NCBI GenBank assembly: GCA_036365455.1
Contig: JAWQUS010000002.1
Location: forward strand, 7,130,001 to 7,194,000
Reading direction: 5' to 3'
DNA length: 64,000 nucleotides
Source of the DNA: Macrosoma leucophasiata
Lineage: Eukaryota > Arthropoda > Insecta > Lepidoptera > Hedylidae
The notes beneath the pieces were generated by a model that searched no databases, was not told the origin of the DNA, and was given only the letters and a program-made list of their open reading frames with translations. A program made the translations under genes and the position numbers. Every line of letters starts with the position of its first letter. The first letter of the stretch is position 1. This document shows, one piece after another, positions 23,335 to 35,407 of the stretch.

Positions 23335-23660
23335 AAACTAGCGGCCCGCCCCGGTTTCACGCGGGTGCAATGTTTAACATCACTACTACTAATACGGTAC
23401 TCTATATATAATCTACAGGATTGCGAAAGCGGTTATTTTTCCCTAAACCGACCCCTGCTTTATCTGTTTCATACTTAATATCAACCCCAAAAACATAGCC
23501 TTGAGGGTCGAATTTTGCAAAATCAACAAGTAGCACCTTGGTGCTTAAAAAATCACTATGCAAAATTTGAGACTAACACTTGTAGTAACGAAGTTTCATA
23601 CTTTCCAGTCTTAGTGAACACGTTCTAAAAAGACCCCCATCTAAAATTAGAAACTCTTAA
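23335..23660 (+). repeat. Dispersed repeat beginning 'actagcggcccgccccgg'
   Basis: The head 'gcggcccgccccggtttcac' is of the same general type as the reverse end at 24850-24890 ('gacggggcgggccactagtg') and the end at 60565-60592. It is a degraded retroposon-like sequence with no ORF. Confidence 0.55.
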
Positions 23661-23744
23661 CACTTGTATTTCATGAAATTTTGTGATGAGTTCTCATCGT
23701 GAAGGTCACTCGAGCTTTCGCTTTTATATATAGGTACACTAGCT

Positions 23745-24095
23745 GTGCTCGCGACTTCATCCACGTAGAAATTATGATTATTTAGTATCGACCCGGACGA
23801 CGTCGTGGGCGCAGCTGGCTGGCGCATTTGTGAATAAAAGTAGCCTAAGTTACTCCTTATTACATACATAAGCTATCTGCCAGTGAAAGTCCAGTCAAAA
23901 TCGGTAAAACCGTTTCCGAGATTAGCCGGGACAAACAGACCGACAGACAGACAGACAGAACAATAAAATTGTAAAAAATGTTGTTTTGGTATATATTATG
24001 TACCGTGTATACATACATATGCATTTAGTAAAAAGCGGTTGTTTTTATATTAGGTACAAACAGACACTCCAATTTTATTTATTTGTATAGATATA
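23745..24095 (+). repeat. Hairpin-ended dispersed repeat, full-length-like copy
   Basis: Begins with an imperfect palindrome at 23748-23817 ('agctgtgctcgcgacttc' ... 'gtgggcgcagct'). It continues through 'agtagcctaagttactcctt', a gacagacag tract and ends 'ttttatttatttgtatag'. Same layout as 3805-4100 (inverted) and 43705-44020. Confidence 0.8.
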
Positions 24096-24682
24096 TAGAG
24101 ATAGTGAAAATCATTCGGTTTACACTTTCAATTTCATAATATTTTGTAACTACAGGTATCTTGTAATTTCACAAATTCTTCCTCAATTGTCACGAACCGC
24201 CGAAACAGGCTGTTAGAATTGTAAATTTGAGTAAAACAAACTCAATTATCATTAACCTGTATCTCATTATGATATTAAAATTCTATATGAAATGAAAATT
24301 TTAACTAGTATGCAAAATGTCCATTAAAATTAAAACTTAACGTTGTGAAATTACATTTTTAAAATTGCACTGCTCTTATTTCAGCTGACGTAGTTAATTA
24401 AGTAAAAGAGAATGTATGAAACACTAGGCGTTTTCTATGACTTCGTTTGCATTCTGGAACCGATCCAACAACGATTTTTAAGCTACGAGTTACCTTGTAC
24501 CCTAATTACAGATTCTTTTTCAGTAATTTTCACTAGAATGTATCAAATAGAGCTGTGCTACTTACTATCTGCGTTCTGCGTTTTTAGTAAATTTTTAGAC
24601 ATCCATGTCCTTTTTCGTCATGATTGATCTGCAATATTGAAAACTTCTCACTTTTTAGGACTTAGTCTATACTTTATACTTT

Positions 24683-24893
24683 AATATTATAAAGCTGAAG
24701 AGTTTGTTTGTTTGTTTGTTTAAACTCGCTTATCTCAGGAACTACTGGTCAGATTTGAACAATTATTTCAGTTTTAGCTAGCCCATTTATCGAGGAAAGC
24801 TGAAGATGAATAGGAAAATCACGCTAAGATGAATAGGAGAGGGTAGGTAACATTGCAACCACGCGAGGACGGGGCGGGCCACTAGTGACATTA
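24683..24893 (-). repeat. Dispersed repeat with (gttt)n tract
   Basis: Contains 'ttgtttgtttgtttgtttaa' then 'actcgcttatctcaggaact', ending in 'gggcgggccactagtg'. It is related in layout to 60365-60595 and inverted to 23335. Confidence 0.6.
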
Positions 24894-25300
24894 TAAAGTT
24901 TGACTTAGACCAATCGAATATAGAACTAGCGAACTTTATTTTTATTCTTGCAGTATTAACAATCAATTGTTTAGAAAAGAATCAGAACGATGAACAAGAA
25001 CTAGAATTCTTTCACCCGCTCATGGATTTAGACCAAACGCGCTAAGTGTTGAATAGAACACTCATTCAGAATTTAATTAAAGAATGCTTTAGACTAACAC
25101 TTGCTTGTTTTATAGAATAGAGAAAAACAAAAGAATGACGTGTCCGTATTAACAAAATAATTTGACGTATTGAGGATAGAATAAACACGCTGGTTTGGTC
25201 TAAAATAGTCTAAAGTATAAATATATATATATATATATATATTTTATACTAATATAACATATATATATTTATACTTTAGACATAAGAACAGCAATTGATA
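24894..25300. other. Non-coding stretch with TA microsatellite
   Basis: A (ta)n tract lies at about 25220-25242, inside an inverted pair 'gtctaaagtataaatata'/'tatttatactttagac' (about 25208-25225 and 25265-25282). No gene. Confidence 0.5.
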
Positions 25301-25532
25301 TATATACATCAATTGCTGTTCGTTAGTCTCGCTAAAACTCGAGAACGGCTTACCGATTTAACTAATTCTGGTTTTGAATGATTTTGGAAGTCCAGGGAAG
25401 GTTTAAAAGGTAAAAAAAATATGAAGAAATTGAAGGGCAATAACAAGGGAACAAATAATCCGTACCTATCAAACCTTTGACACATTATTTCATTGTGAGG
25501 CAATACGAAGTTTGGCGGGTCAGCTAGTGAGA
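25301..25532 (-). repeat. Family D dispersed repeat
   Basis: 'tcaattgctgttcgttagtc' to 'gaagtttggcgggtcagcta'. Preceded by TA-rich sequence like the other copies. Confidence 0.8.
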
Positions 25533-26436
25533 AATATAATTATGTCATTTGGCAACAGAATCCCAAACAGGTAACACAAGTAATATTTTTCTTCAAATGT
25601 CACAGTAAGATAAAATATGTGTATAAAATGATATCGGTTCTAATGCTTTGGAAGTCAGTTTATTGCAACGTTCTCCTCAAACTACGCAGTGTATAAATCA
25701 TTGATGTCTAGCGCTTTCTATCGAGGCTGACAGCTAAATCGTGGGAGGCATTACTCATTTGGGACATGCTGTTAAGAAATACGGGTTTCTTTTCGTATCC
25801 TTGACAATACTATTCTAAAGTTTCAATGCTGAAAGCTGTTTTGTTGAATAACATGATAGCTACGTTTGTGATTAATGATATGTGACAAATGGAGCTAAAA
25901 ATACAGAAAGATCTTATTACATATGGATTTTAGAGTTCCATGCCTGAAAAAATAGAAACCTTATTCATTACTCGTGCGTTTGTAAAGTACTGAGTTGAGA
26001 CTGTACGTCTATATTTGGATGACTGATACTTTACTCTACTGATGATTTACTGATTTACCCGTGTGTGCCAAATTAAACAAAATTGGCTGAGTATTTTTTT
26101 AGTGTAGATAAGATTTACGTACAAGTCAAATCTAAACTAAAAAATATTGAGCCAATTGAGTGTTTCTATAAGAGTTCCAGCTTTTCCTTTTGAGGTAGGG
26201 GACCCTATAAACTATCAAAATCACACATATGCAAACCATTATACTCCCATAATTTATTTCTTTTAAATAAATTAATAGGTGACCTGATCGTGATTTCAGT
26301 AGAACGTATCAAATGATTCAGGAAGGCACACAAATAAAATAAAATACGGTTACACTCACATGTATGCACCTGGTTGGTATAAACCTCACTTACCCGAAAC
26401 AAATATCTGTAGCTGAAGGTCATACTATTTTATTTT
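25533..26436. other. Non-coding stretch
   Basis: No gene supported. At 26160-26212 there is a remnant of the repeat at 590-1207 ('tataagagttcc', 'ccttttgaggta'). Confidence 0.4.
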
Positions 26437-26816
26437 CCGGGTGGTAGAGCTCCACTGACTGAGCTTGCGGGCGTAGGCACCACCGCATTACCTAACATAC
26501 TTGCCGTTAAAAAGTAGTGTTCAACACTATCGTGTTTCGGTCAGGTGGTAATGTTCGGCCCTGTAATTTCTTCCACAGAGGCATAACACCTTAGGCCTCA
26601 GGAGTGGTAACGCATGTGCATTTTGACCTTGGTCTTTGTGTAAGAGTCTACAGGCCAGGCAGGAGTTCCCAGTACCTAGAAGTTTGGTAATGTGCCCGAA
26701 GATGTCAACAGGCTCGCCACCTGTTACCTACATGGGCATGTATGCTTGAATACATGCATTTACCTCTGCCTACCCCTTCGGGGATTACAGGCGTGAAGTT
26801 ACGTTTACGTTCATTA
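26437..26816 (+). repeat. Chimera of S1 5' part and S2 3' part
   Basis: 26439-26658 is S1 from 'ggtggtagagctcca' to 'cttggtctttgtgta'. At about 26660 it passes directly into S2 ('agttcccagtacctagaag', 'gtcaacaggctcgcc', 'cccttcggggattacaggcg') and ends with 'gtgaagttacgtttacg'. Neither end nor internal poly-A marks the join. Confidence 0.75.
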
Positions 26817-27829
26817 CGCTAATGAAGTCGTTTTCAAAATCGACTTAAATTAATAAGAACACAATACATTTATTTGCATCGTTATCACAGCAATACAATC
26901 ATAGTAGCGATACAAAACAATAAACAGAGAGGAAAAGGAAGCTGAGAATGTTTTATTGTCATTTCCCCATTCCTATATTGCGGAATCCTAAAAGACGGAT
27001 CAGAGGCGCGAAGGCTTGAGCAATAGCCGTTTTACGAACGAAACAAGTGCTCGCTCATTTTAATATTTCCAACTTTCCCCAACCATAGCGTCATTAAGCG
27101 ACGCGGAAAGAAAGCACAGCGGGGGAAAGTGGGCCAGCAGGAATCCCCCTTCAAATCTCTAGAGTCTATTGTTATATTTTTTTGTGCCCACCCCGCCGAT
27201 TTTCTCTGTATATGTATAGCATTTGCTTGGACATATTTTTTCGTGTTAAGATCGGTGATTCAGCTGATACTGTTTTTGGGAGATAAAATATTGTTGAGTG
27301 CGAATATTACTATTTAAGAGTTTTCTGTTTTATCTATGTACATAAATATGGGATCGGATGATGTCTTTGTTTGGACGTGCTAATTGTCGAACCACACTGC
27401 CAATCTTGCCTTTAGAAGATGGTTTGCGTAGTCAGTAAAGCGTATGTATGATCAGAGTCCATAATTCTCAGTTTTCATTTTTGTACATGATATGACTGCA
27501 CAGTTGAATCAGACCACCACCCAGACAACCAGTCCATAGTTGGACCGCGAAGTCAATATGGAGACGTGCAGCCTGGACTTTAAAACAAACAATTGATATC
27601 TCTTCAATTACACCGGAGATACACTGTTATTTTGAACGGTTCATTTCCAACTTTCATTGCATAAAAATCCATAGATAGCTTTTTAAAATTAAGTATTGAT
27701 ATATTTGAACACTAAATTTAAATTCCTAAAACACAAAAAAAAATCTTGGTATTTGTTAAAGAACTTAACTTAATAAAAAATATATATGTACTGGCCGACT
27801 TGAGAACCTTCTCGTTTTTTGAACTCGGT
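26817..27829. other. Non-coding stretch
   Basis: No gene supported. A 62-residue open frame at 27129-27317 is hydrophobic by base composition only. Confidence 0.4.
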
Positions 27830-28309
27830 TAAAAAATAAATTGCACAGTGAAGATTGAGAAAAACCAGCCTCCACCCACTCAGGCAGATATTTTCACCAG
27901 TAGATCAGTGGTTGTTAAACTGGTTTGAACTCGTCCGATACAAATCACCAGTACCTACGCCTGAGTTCTGTGTTCAAGCCCTGTTAGGAAGAATTATATT
28001 TTAAGCTATCGGCCATTTGAGAAGTCCCACTGACACCTTTAGAATATGTTTACGTGCCCGACGAATGCTAATTAGGGTCGTAAGATTTAAGATCCCTCAA
28101 AAACCGCACGTCATTTCATATTATTAAAGAATGTAATCTAATAAGAATTTAAGATATACTGTTCGCAGTATAACATTGAGAAAAATCATGCTCCCTCCAC
28201 GCAGGCGGATATTCGTCCATAAATCAATGGTTGTCAAACTGGTTTGAACTCGGCCGATATAAATTACTGCTGTCGGGCGCGGATACTGTTGGTCTGCTTC
28301 ATTTTACAT

Positions 28310-28356
28310 TCGAGGAAAAAACTTGGTAACTTTACGTTACCAAGTTTTTTCCTCGA
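28310..28356. repeat. Perfect 20-bp-arm hairpin
   Basis: Arms 'tcgaggaaaaaacttggtaa' and its exact complement 'ttaccaagttttttcctcga' flank about 7 nt. It sits at the end of the second local repeat copy, which continues as an unpaired 'tcaagaagtaacttggc' in the third copy. Confidence 0.85.
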
Positions 28357-28737
28357 CCAGGAGGACTTTTTTTTCCTTTACAACGAAGTTTATTTAGTCT
28401 TATTCACTTAAATTAGATTTAATCGATTCTAGGACTTGATTTATTACGTATTATACGTATTATACGATAAGTGTACCATCAATTGACTCCTCACTTTTCA
28501 CACGAAACTGATAAACGCAACTGGTGAATCGTGCTATTTTCATACATGCATTCAGTCCACAGTAAGTACCTCTGTCTATCCTTTTGAGACGTACCCACCC
28601 AGAAAACTTTGTATTTTAGTAAAGCACTTGTGCATACCGATAATAAGATTATGAAAAGGAGTAATAATATAAAAGGTAAAGCGATATAAACGACAAGCAG
28701 GTAAAATGTGATTTCCCTTATAATTTTTCCAAAATAC

Positions 28738-28880
28738 CTACATGGTCCCGTAATAACTATCACAGAGGCAAAACAACTTAGAACTCACTTAAGTTAAAAC
28801 CTCCAGTTTTGTGTAGATATCTATAAGTTGCTATTCACTTACCATCAATGTAAACTGCAGGCTTGTTTGCCACCACCATC
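28738..28880 (+). repeat. S1 repeat fragment
   Basis: 'ggtcccgtaataactatcac', 'cctccagttttgtgtagat', ends 'gcaggcttgtttgccacc'. Confidence 0.7.
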
Positions 28881-29509
28881 ACATAAAAAATCTATGTAAA
28901 TTCTCTAGTTTACGATGCAGTGCATAGAAAAATTATTCACTGTCTACGCAGCACTATTTTCCTCCATAAATCAATAGTTGTCAAACTGGTTCAAACACGC
29001 CCGGTATAAATTACAGCTGTCAGCCGCGGATACTGTTTGCTTCGTTTTACATTCAAGAAGTAACTTGGCTTTTTTTAATGTTTAAGTACTAACTTGATCA
29101 ATGAAGCTTTACTGGATATCAGTCTTAATCACTGAGTTAATCGATTTCTTTAAATTTAATTTAAGATCAAAATGTCATTATTCTTAGTATGTTCTTAGGT
29201 TTTCGCGAGCTGCACTCATTGAAATAAAACTAGTTTAGGATTTATCTCGCGTGTATTAAACTAAAATGATTATTTATAATCGAACCCGACGTTTCGGTCG
29301 CTTTTCAGTTTCCGTGGTCTCGGGCAGACTGAGGTGGTAATTGTCTGACAGCAGTTTGAAAAATTATTATGTGCAGCCTCCATCTATTTCGCAAACGTCT
29401 TGCGTAGCGTTCAGGATTAACACAAAATCATCATTCTTGTATTGTAGGTACTATGTATTCATATCACACAATACTTGATATACAGTGTTCAGATTAGCAG
29501 GTATCCTGG

Positions 29510-29728
29510 TTTTTTTAAATATTTTGGAGGTTGTTTTGTAAGTAACAAGCATACAGTTCACATGAATAGTAAGTTATGACTGCAGCCTGTAGATATCGAT
29601 AAAAAAACCAGTAGTCATAATGCAAATTCGTTGCCATTCGTGAGACCTCAGTTGTTATGTCTCTGTGATAGTTATTACGGATCCATACATTACCATCTAA
29701 CCAGAACACGATAGTGAACATTACCATT
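29510..29728 (-). repeat. S1 repeat
   Basis: Reverse S1: 'acaagcatacagttcacatg' ... 'gactgcagcctgtagatatc' ... 'ccagaacacgatagtg'. It abuts the head of the S2 element at 29729. Confidence 0.75.
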
Positions 29729-30046
29729 TTAACTGTCTCTGTAGCCTAGTGGTAACATGCCATTACTACTACGCTGAGGTCTTGGATTCTTTTCCCGGGT
29801 AGGGAGTTATCAGAGATAATGGTGTAAAGTCCTTTAGCTCTGGTTCTATTGTGATTTTTCAATTTTCTGAAAATTTCCCAGAACCTCGAAGTTTGGTTAT
29901 GTACCCGGAGATGTCAACAGGCTCGTCACCTGTTACATGGGCCAAAACGTAACGCCGGCGAATCGCGGGTGTTTGCATGTATGCTTGAATGCATGCATTC
30001 ACCTTTGCCTACCCCTTCGGGGATTACAGGCGTGAAGTTACGTTTT
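29729..30046 (+). mobile_element. S2 tRNA-derived SINE, full-length-like copy
   Basis: Head: A-box-like 'tagcctagtggtaac' in a tRNA-like first 75 nt (B-box degenerate here; intact 'gggttcgattcccggg' in the copy at 35069). Body: 'gagataatggtgtaaagtcc', 'ctctggttctattg'. Tail: 'cccttcggggattacaggcg', 'gtgaagttacg' and T-run. No ORF. About ten fragments occur in this window. Confidence 0.82.
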
Positions 30047-30103
30047 TTTTTAATTAGAGAATTCAATGAAGATGCGTTGGGACTTCTGGGGCCTAGGCTA
30101 TTG

Positions 30104-30310
30104 TGCCTCTGTGTAATTACGGAGCCGTACATTACCATCTATCCAGAATATGATTTGAACATTTTCATTTCGCAGCGAGTAGATTAGGCAATGCAGTAGT
30201 AGCGGTAAATCACCAGCAAGTGGGGCAAGACCTTCGGTAGCTTAGTGGTAAAGTACCTGAGCTAGTTATCTCAGATGTCGTAGATCGAATCGTTGTCGAA
30301 GTGATTTTTG
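30104..30310. repeat. S1 fragment (minus) followed by a tRNA-like unit (plus)
   Basis: 30104-30208 is inverted S1. 30232-30300 is tRNA-like, with A-box 'tagcttagtgg', a 5-bp anticodon-like stem 'ctgag'/'ctcag' and a decayed B-box, ending 'gtcgaagtg'. It is related to 21438-21512. Confidence 0.65.
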
Positions 30311-32204
30311 TATTTAATTTTTTTCCTTAAGAATCTGTACATTATATTCTCATCGTACATTTACTGACTTACATTATATGTAAAATGTATGCTTCACGGA
30401 ACTGGGTAATCATAGCACACCACAAAGTTGAATTTAGAAGTAAACAACATAAATGTACATACAATGTTTGTAATTTGTACGACATCGTCAATTATACCAA
30501 GAAGCTGGCGAATCTCACAGGTGTCGGGTAATTATTTTGGACGTCTATTTTGGTACACACACAGTTATTTTTGGTTTAAGTTAAATCAAAGAAAGGTGTT
30601 GGATTAATGGTTTATTTTTATCAGGTTTTGAGACTTTTGATGGAATCCTTATAAGATCACTCGTGCGTCTGAGTGTCTTGGGTCTGTCCGTTTTTTCCCG
30701 AAATTTGATACACATATGTCAATCAACGATCTAAATATTGAAGATGTAACAATAATAAGTGATTTTCAAACATAAGTTCCACTTTTGGGTGATAGATAAA
30801 AGAGGAACTAAAAAAAAGTTTCATGAGTTATATTGTCTAGAGTATTTAAGATAACATAGAAAATTCGTTAATTGTATGGAGTAGGTCAAAATCGCATTTG
30901 GTTGATCTTTTAAAATAAGTTTAGTTCATAAGCTATTTCAAACTGTTTTATTATACAATAAAAAGAAACCGCAACGCGTTCACAACATTTTTATGAACTT
31001 ATGGCTAAAGAGGCCAATTTAAAAATAATTATTGTATTTTATGTAAGTACTAGGTTTTTCCCGTATCATTACAAATTGTAGCCTATTTGTTATTCTAATG
31101 TATAACCTATATTACTGTAAAGTTTTATCCACATCCATCTAGCAGTTTTTTCGTGAAAGAGTAACAAACATCAACTCTCACAAACTTTTTAGGATTTATA
31201 ATATTATAGTAAGATTTAAGTAATTAGTAATTATAATAAAATAGTTAATTATTAGAAGTAAGATATTATTATATATAATTATAGTAGGATGTTTCTTAAG
31301 TAAAGAGCGTGGACTGCCGAATATCTCTGACCTTACACATCTACCGTGACTTTTCTAGATTTATTGTTATTTGCCTGTATATTATTATTATTTTAAACCA
31401 TTTTAAGGTACGTAAAACCAATTTATATAATTATGTTTGCGCCTGACAGAATGTACTGTAAAACTGAATAAAATTGTAGTAAGTTTTAATTATACAATAG
31501 AATAAATGTGAAACTCACTCTCGTACGTCGGTTTGTCTGTTACGCTGGCATAAACAAACCGCGGAGTCATTTAAATTAACATTTTAACATTTTGTTTCGT
31601 ATCACATAAACCAAAGTCAAATCTCTTTTTTTTTTCGTCGTTATCCTATATTTTTATCATTAGGTTTATATCTAAGAATCCCCTAGATATGAACCTAATC
31701 TTTAGATAGATAATTGACCCACAGACAACAGATTATGCCACGTCTTAAACTGCCTTCGCCGAGTCACATAAATCGTTAAAATACTTACAATCACTTTACC
31801 GATTGATATTGAGAACATTCCATTGTAACATCATAATAGAGATGAAATAGAAAAATATCACCTCACCGTGGATATAAAACTTCTAAACTCATAACAAATT
31901 TTCACCCAAAGCCATAAAATGGTTTTACGAGGTTGAAATCTAGTTACGTATTACTAACGTTTCACGGTATGTGATGAAAGTGAGAAATAGAGGTTTTTAT
32001 TCATACCGCATTGCGTCAACTTAGTGAAAGAATGCGTAACAAATTCATGTCACTTCCAGATGATGTCATGGTTGTTTATCTCTTGGTATTGTAGGTGAAG
32101 GAATTGCGTAGTACGTAGCATTCGTAGCAGGCCCTACGGGGCTACGACTGCTACGAAGTTATTCTTAACTGAGTGCCTAGTGCGAGATTTTATTTACTCT
32201 TACG
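30311..32204. other. AT-rich non-coding stretch
   Basis: No gene supported. At 30650-30700 there is a reverse remnant of the 590-1207 repeat. Confidence 0.4.
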
Positions 32205-32207
32205 CGC

Positions 32208-32275
32208 TAGATGCTAGATGCATTTACCTCTACCTACCACTTAGGGGATTACAGGCGTAAAGTAACGTTATACGA
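32208..32275 (+). repeat. S2 SINE tail fragment
   Basis: 'gcatttacctctacctacca', 'ggggattacaggcgtaaagt'. Confidence 0.7.
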
Positions 32276-32410
32276 GTAACACATTTTGAAAATAATATAG
32301 TAACAATTATAATTTTTCAGCGTTCAGTTATACTTACCGGGCTACAACAAGTTATTGAATTTGGTCTTTATTAAGTAAAAAATAATCTCTTAATAATTAT
32401 TCTACTCTTA

Positions 32411-32556
32411 CCCCCTTATTCATAAACGTATTTTAGCTAAAGTATTGCTAATCTCTCCTTTGTCTTTTTCTATCCTGCACATTTGACAATGCAACTGACA
32501 ATGACAAAGCATTCTATAGCTAAAACGTATCTAATATACGTTTATGAATAAGGAGG
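32411..32556. mobile_element. MITE, Harbinger-like, with TTA target duplication
   Basis: 146 bp. Terminal inverted repeats 'cccccttattcataaacgta' and 'tacgtttatgaataaggagg' (18 of 20 pair). A TTA flanks each side (32408-32410, 32557-32559), as in PIF/Harbinger-type insertions. A one-ended fragment of the same family lies at 59605-59660. Confidence 0.82.
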
Positions 32557-32815
32557 TTAATATTTAATTTATTGAAATAAATATTGTAACTATCTGAACT
32601 TCCTCTATAGTCCAGTACTAGTAGACCATTACCGATACGCTGAGGTAGCTCTTTAAGTTACTTGTTATAGATGGCATAACTGTACTGGGAATTTCCTTTA
32701 ATAGAAAAATATCTTCATATTCCCCAACCACGGGGAATCACTTCACACACCAAATGTCAAGCGTTTCATTACTCATACACCACCATACACCATCGAGGCA
32801 ATTGAAATAGATTTT

Positions 32816-32990
32816 TTTTTATGTAATGGAAGTGGCAAACAAGCATGCAGTTCACATTGGTGTTAAGTGATGACTGCAGCCTATAGACACTTACACAAAG
32901 ACCAAGGTCAAAATGCAGATGCGTTACCACTCCTGAGGCCTAAGGTGTTATGCCTCTGTACCGGAAATTACAGGGCCGTACATACCATTT
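32816..32990 (-). repeat. S1 repeat
   Basis: Reverse S1: 'ggcaaacaagcatgcagttc' ... 'cacaaagaccaaggtcaaaa' ... 'ttacagggccgtaca'. Confidence 0.82.
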
Positions 32991-33085
32991 GATTCATTGA
33001 TAACTGCAGCATATTCTACTGCGTATTCTCTGTAATTTTTGTTACACGCTACTAAAGAACATATTATATCCATTAAACTTTTTTT

Positions 33086-33233
33086 GACGTGACAACGTCT
33101 TAAATTAGGTTGCGGCTCGGAGTCACTCATGAAAAAGTGTAACGCCCGGTAACGTAACGATGAGTCACCGAACGAGAGAGAGGCCTGCCGGACCGGCGAA
33201 TGCCTTTCTACCGAGAAAAAGACGTTGTCACGT
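33086..33233. repeat. GC-rich module with terminal inverted repeats
   Basis: Ends 'gacgtgacaacgtctt' (33086-33101) and 'aagacgttgtcacgt' (33219-33233) pair over 14-15 bp. The interior is GC-rich, with 'ggctcggagtcactcatg' and 'cgatgagtcaccgaacgag', themselves partly inverted. It is about 148 bp; possibly a MITE. Confidence 0.65.
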
Positions 33234-33289
33234 AAAATCTTCGCCCGTAAAACCGACTTTACAGGCAACCAGTTTTTTTTTCATATTTG

Positions 33290-35060
33290 TGTAACGTTTT
33301 TGCATGCTGTATAGAGCACATATTCTAACTATTACGTTCTTTGCGATTTACTGTGTACAAAATGATGCGAATAAGATGTTCTACATTACTGGTATACACT
33401 GATTCTAGACGATAGAGCATTACAAGATAGTGTCACAGAATGTGCGACAAATCGTTCCACTATTTCTATTTTCGTTGTAAATACAGATTCACAACACCGT
33501 CCTCGATTTCACATATTGGGTAAGCAATTAATCCTTGTTCTTTTTATTTAATTTACTTTAATGAAGCGGTGTTTTCAATTGCTTTACTATATCGTAGACA
33601 ATTTGATAAATGTTAGCTTTGTTGATACGTTTATTGTGAGAGTAATATCTTAAATTAGTATAAGGTCATCGTAACAGTTTTTTTTTGTCCGAGCATATTA
33701 TCACCATACTCAGAGGATGGCACTGCAAAACATTCTAAAAATATTAAAAAAAAAAGGTTTAGTGATGCTTCTAAGAATTTTCTGTATTAAAATTAATTAC
33801 ACCCTGATCCGGGTGTAATCAAGCGTGCAATTAACCCCAGGCCTCGTCAAATATTAATAAATAATAATATTAATAAGCTCATATCCGATGGTAAATTCTC
33901 ATTTCCTTAGACTGTGGTTATAGTAAATATTTGTCTACTGTTTTAGGTAAATACAGATGTAAAAATATTATTACGTTCTCGTTTACAATTGAATGAAAGA
34001 CATACAAAACAGAATGTTGATAAAATTACGAGTATCTTCCCTGACGCAAAAACTTTGTTCAACGGCAAAACCATACTGCCTACCCCTCCGGATTACATTT
34101 TACTACCTATAGTTACGGGTGAAAAATAGAAGCACGGTTTCAACTTTGACATTGATTTAAATGTTAATTATAATTCAATTATTATTAACATACAACTGTC
34201 TTTCAACACGTCCGAATAAAGAATGAGCCGGTAAACATGTTGACAGCTCTTTTTATATCTTTAACACAATATTTTTTTGTAATATAAACATAGTGAGTGA
34301 CAACACTATCCTCTGTTAAAAGCTCACTTATAAAACAAGACGGTCTATTCAAAAACAAAACAAGGCAATACACTCATTACGATAGTCCGTAACGCTCACA
34401 TATAATATCCCTTGTAACCCATTAAAAGTTTATTAACTGCGAAACGTTAAGACAACTTTGTATTATTTATGGTTGCAGACCAGCGAGAACTGTGGCTAGC
34501 GAAGACAATAGAAGGTCGTCGTATGTATCATAGCAATAGAATTCGCCTTGGCAGTACGTCGTACATTACTAGGTGAGATTTGGCTCTTCGACAACTGTTA
34601 TGCGACGGGTTCGCCGAGACTAAAATATTCAGTCCGATGACAAATTTTAAATGTATTGTTCTTTCGATGCACAGTTCGTTTCGAGTTTAAGAATATTGGC
34701 GTAAGGACTGTATTCGCTTACGTGATTGAATACGATATTTTGAAGTAATAACACTGACATAGTTGCAGGGTGTAATTTTGGATTAAAGACCAAAATACAT
34801 CGCTTATAAATATAATTTGAAAAATATCTTTCTTTTATAATTTGTCAAATAAGCGATCGACCTCAGCTTTGCAGGGACGTACTTCTCTAATAAAACATAA
34901 ATTATTCTTTTAAGATTTGCGTACATAATATTTGTAATTATTTTTTTTCTTTTTTTATCAAAATTTATTACGAACACAATAAAATTAAAATAACGCAGTA
35001 AAAATCAAGCGTCTGTACATATTTTTTCCAAAAACTTGATAGAGTGCGATTAAAGTAGAG
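33290..35060. other. AT-rich non-coding stretch
   Basis: No gene supported. A small hairpin, 'attacaccc'/'gggtgtaat', lies near 33797-33819. Confidence 0.4.
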
Positions 35061-35068
35061 TTAACTGC

Positions 35069-35212
35069 CTCAGTAGCCCAGTGGTAGCAGGCCACTACTG
35101 CTACGCTAGGATCCTGGGTTCGATTCCCGGGATATTAGAGATAACGGTGTAAAATCCTTTATCTCTGGTTCTATTGGGATTTTTCCATTTTATGAAAGTT
35201 TCCCACTAGATT
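35069..35212 (+). repeat. S2 SINE 5' half with intact Pol III boxes
   Basis: A-box 'tagcccagtggtagc', B-box 'gggttcgattcccggg', then the body 'gagataacggtgtaaaatcc' and 'ctctggttctattgggattt'. Truncated before the tail. Confidence 0.8.
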
Positions 35213-35407
35213 TATTATAAATCGGATTAAGAATAGTATTTAGTTTAATTTAATTATTTTGCAGAATGTAGTTTTGTTTCTGTAAATTTAACTATAATTA
35301 ATTTTATAAATGTACTTGTATCCGCTATTAAATCTCAGTAGATACGTCGAAGATACGTTAAAGAAGAGTAACCGAAACAAAAAAAAATTGAATTTTTGTC
35401 TATCTGT

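Larger units (their letters stand above)
27830..29070 (+). repeat. Three dispersed copies of a local repeat
   Basis: Blocks recur at 27840-27990, 28170-28330 and 28945-29070: 'ccag/cataaatca(a/g)tggttgt', 'caaactggtttgaactcg', '(g)atacaaat/ataaattac', 'gcggatactgtt'. Copies 2 and 3 also share 'gcttc(a/g)ttttacattc'. An S1 fragment (28738-28880) lies between copies 2 and 3. Confidence 0.75.

Noticed and set aside
25217..25245. Origin or regulatory TA tract
   Set aside because: Plain TA microsatellite bounded by a family D repeat, as at other family D copies.
32948..33268. 106-residue open frame on the minus strand
   Set aside because: Composed of an S1 end plus the inverted-ended GC-rich module; no domain or splice support.
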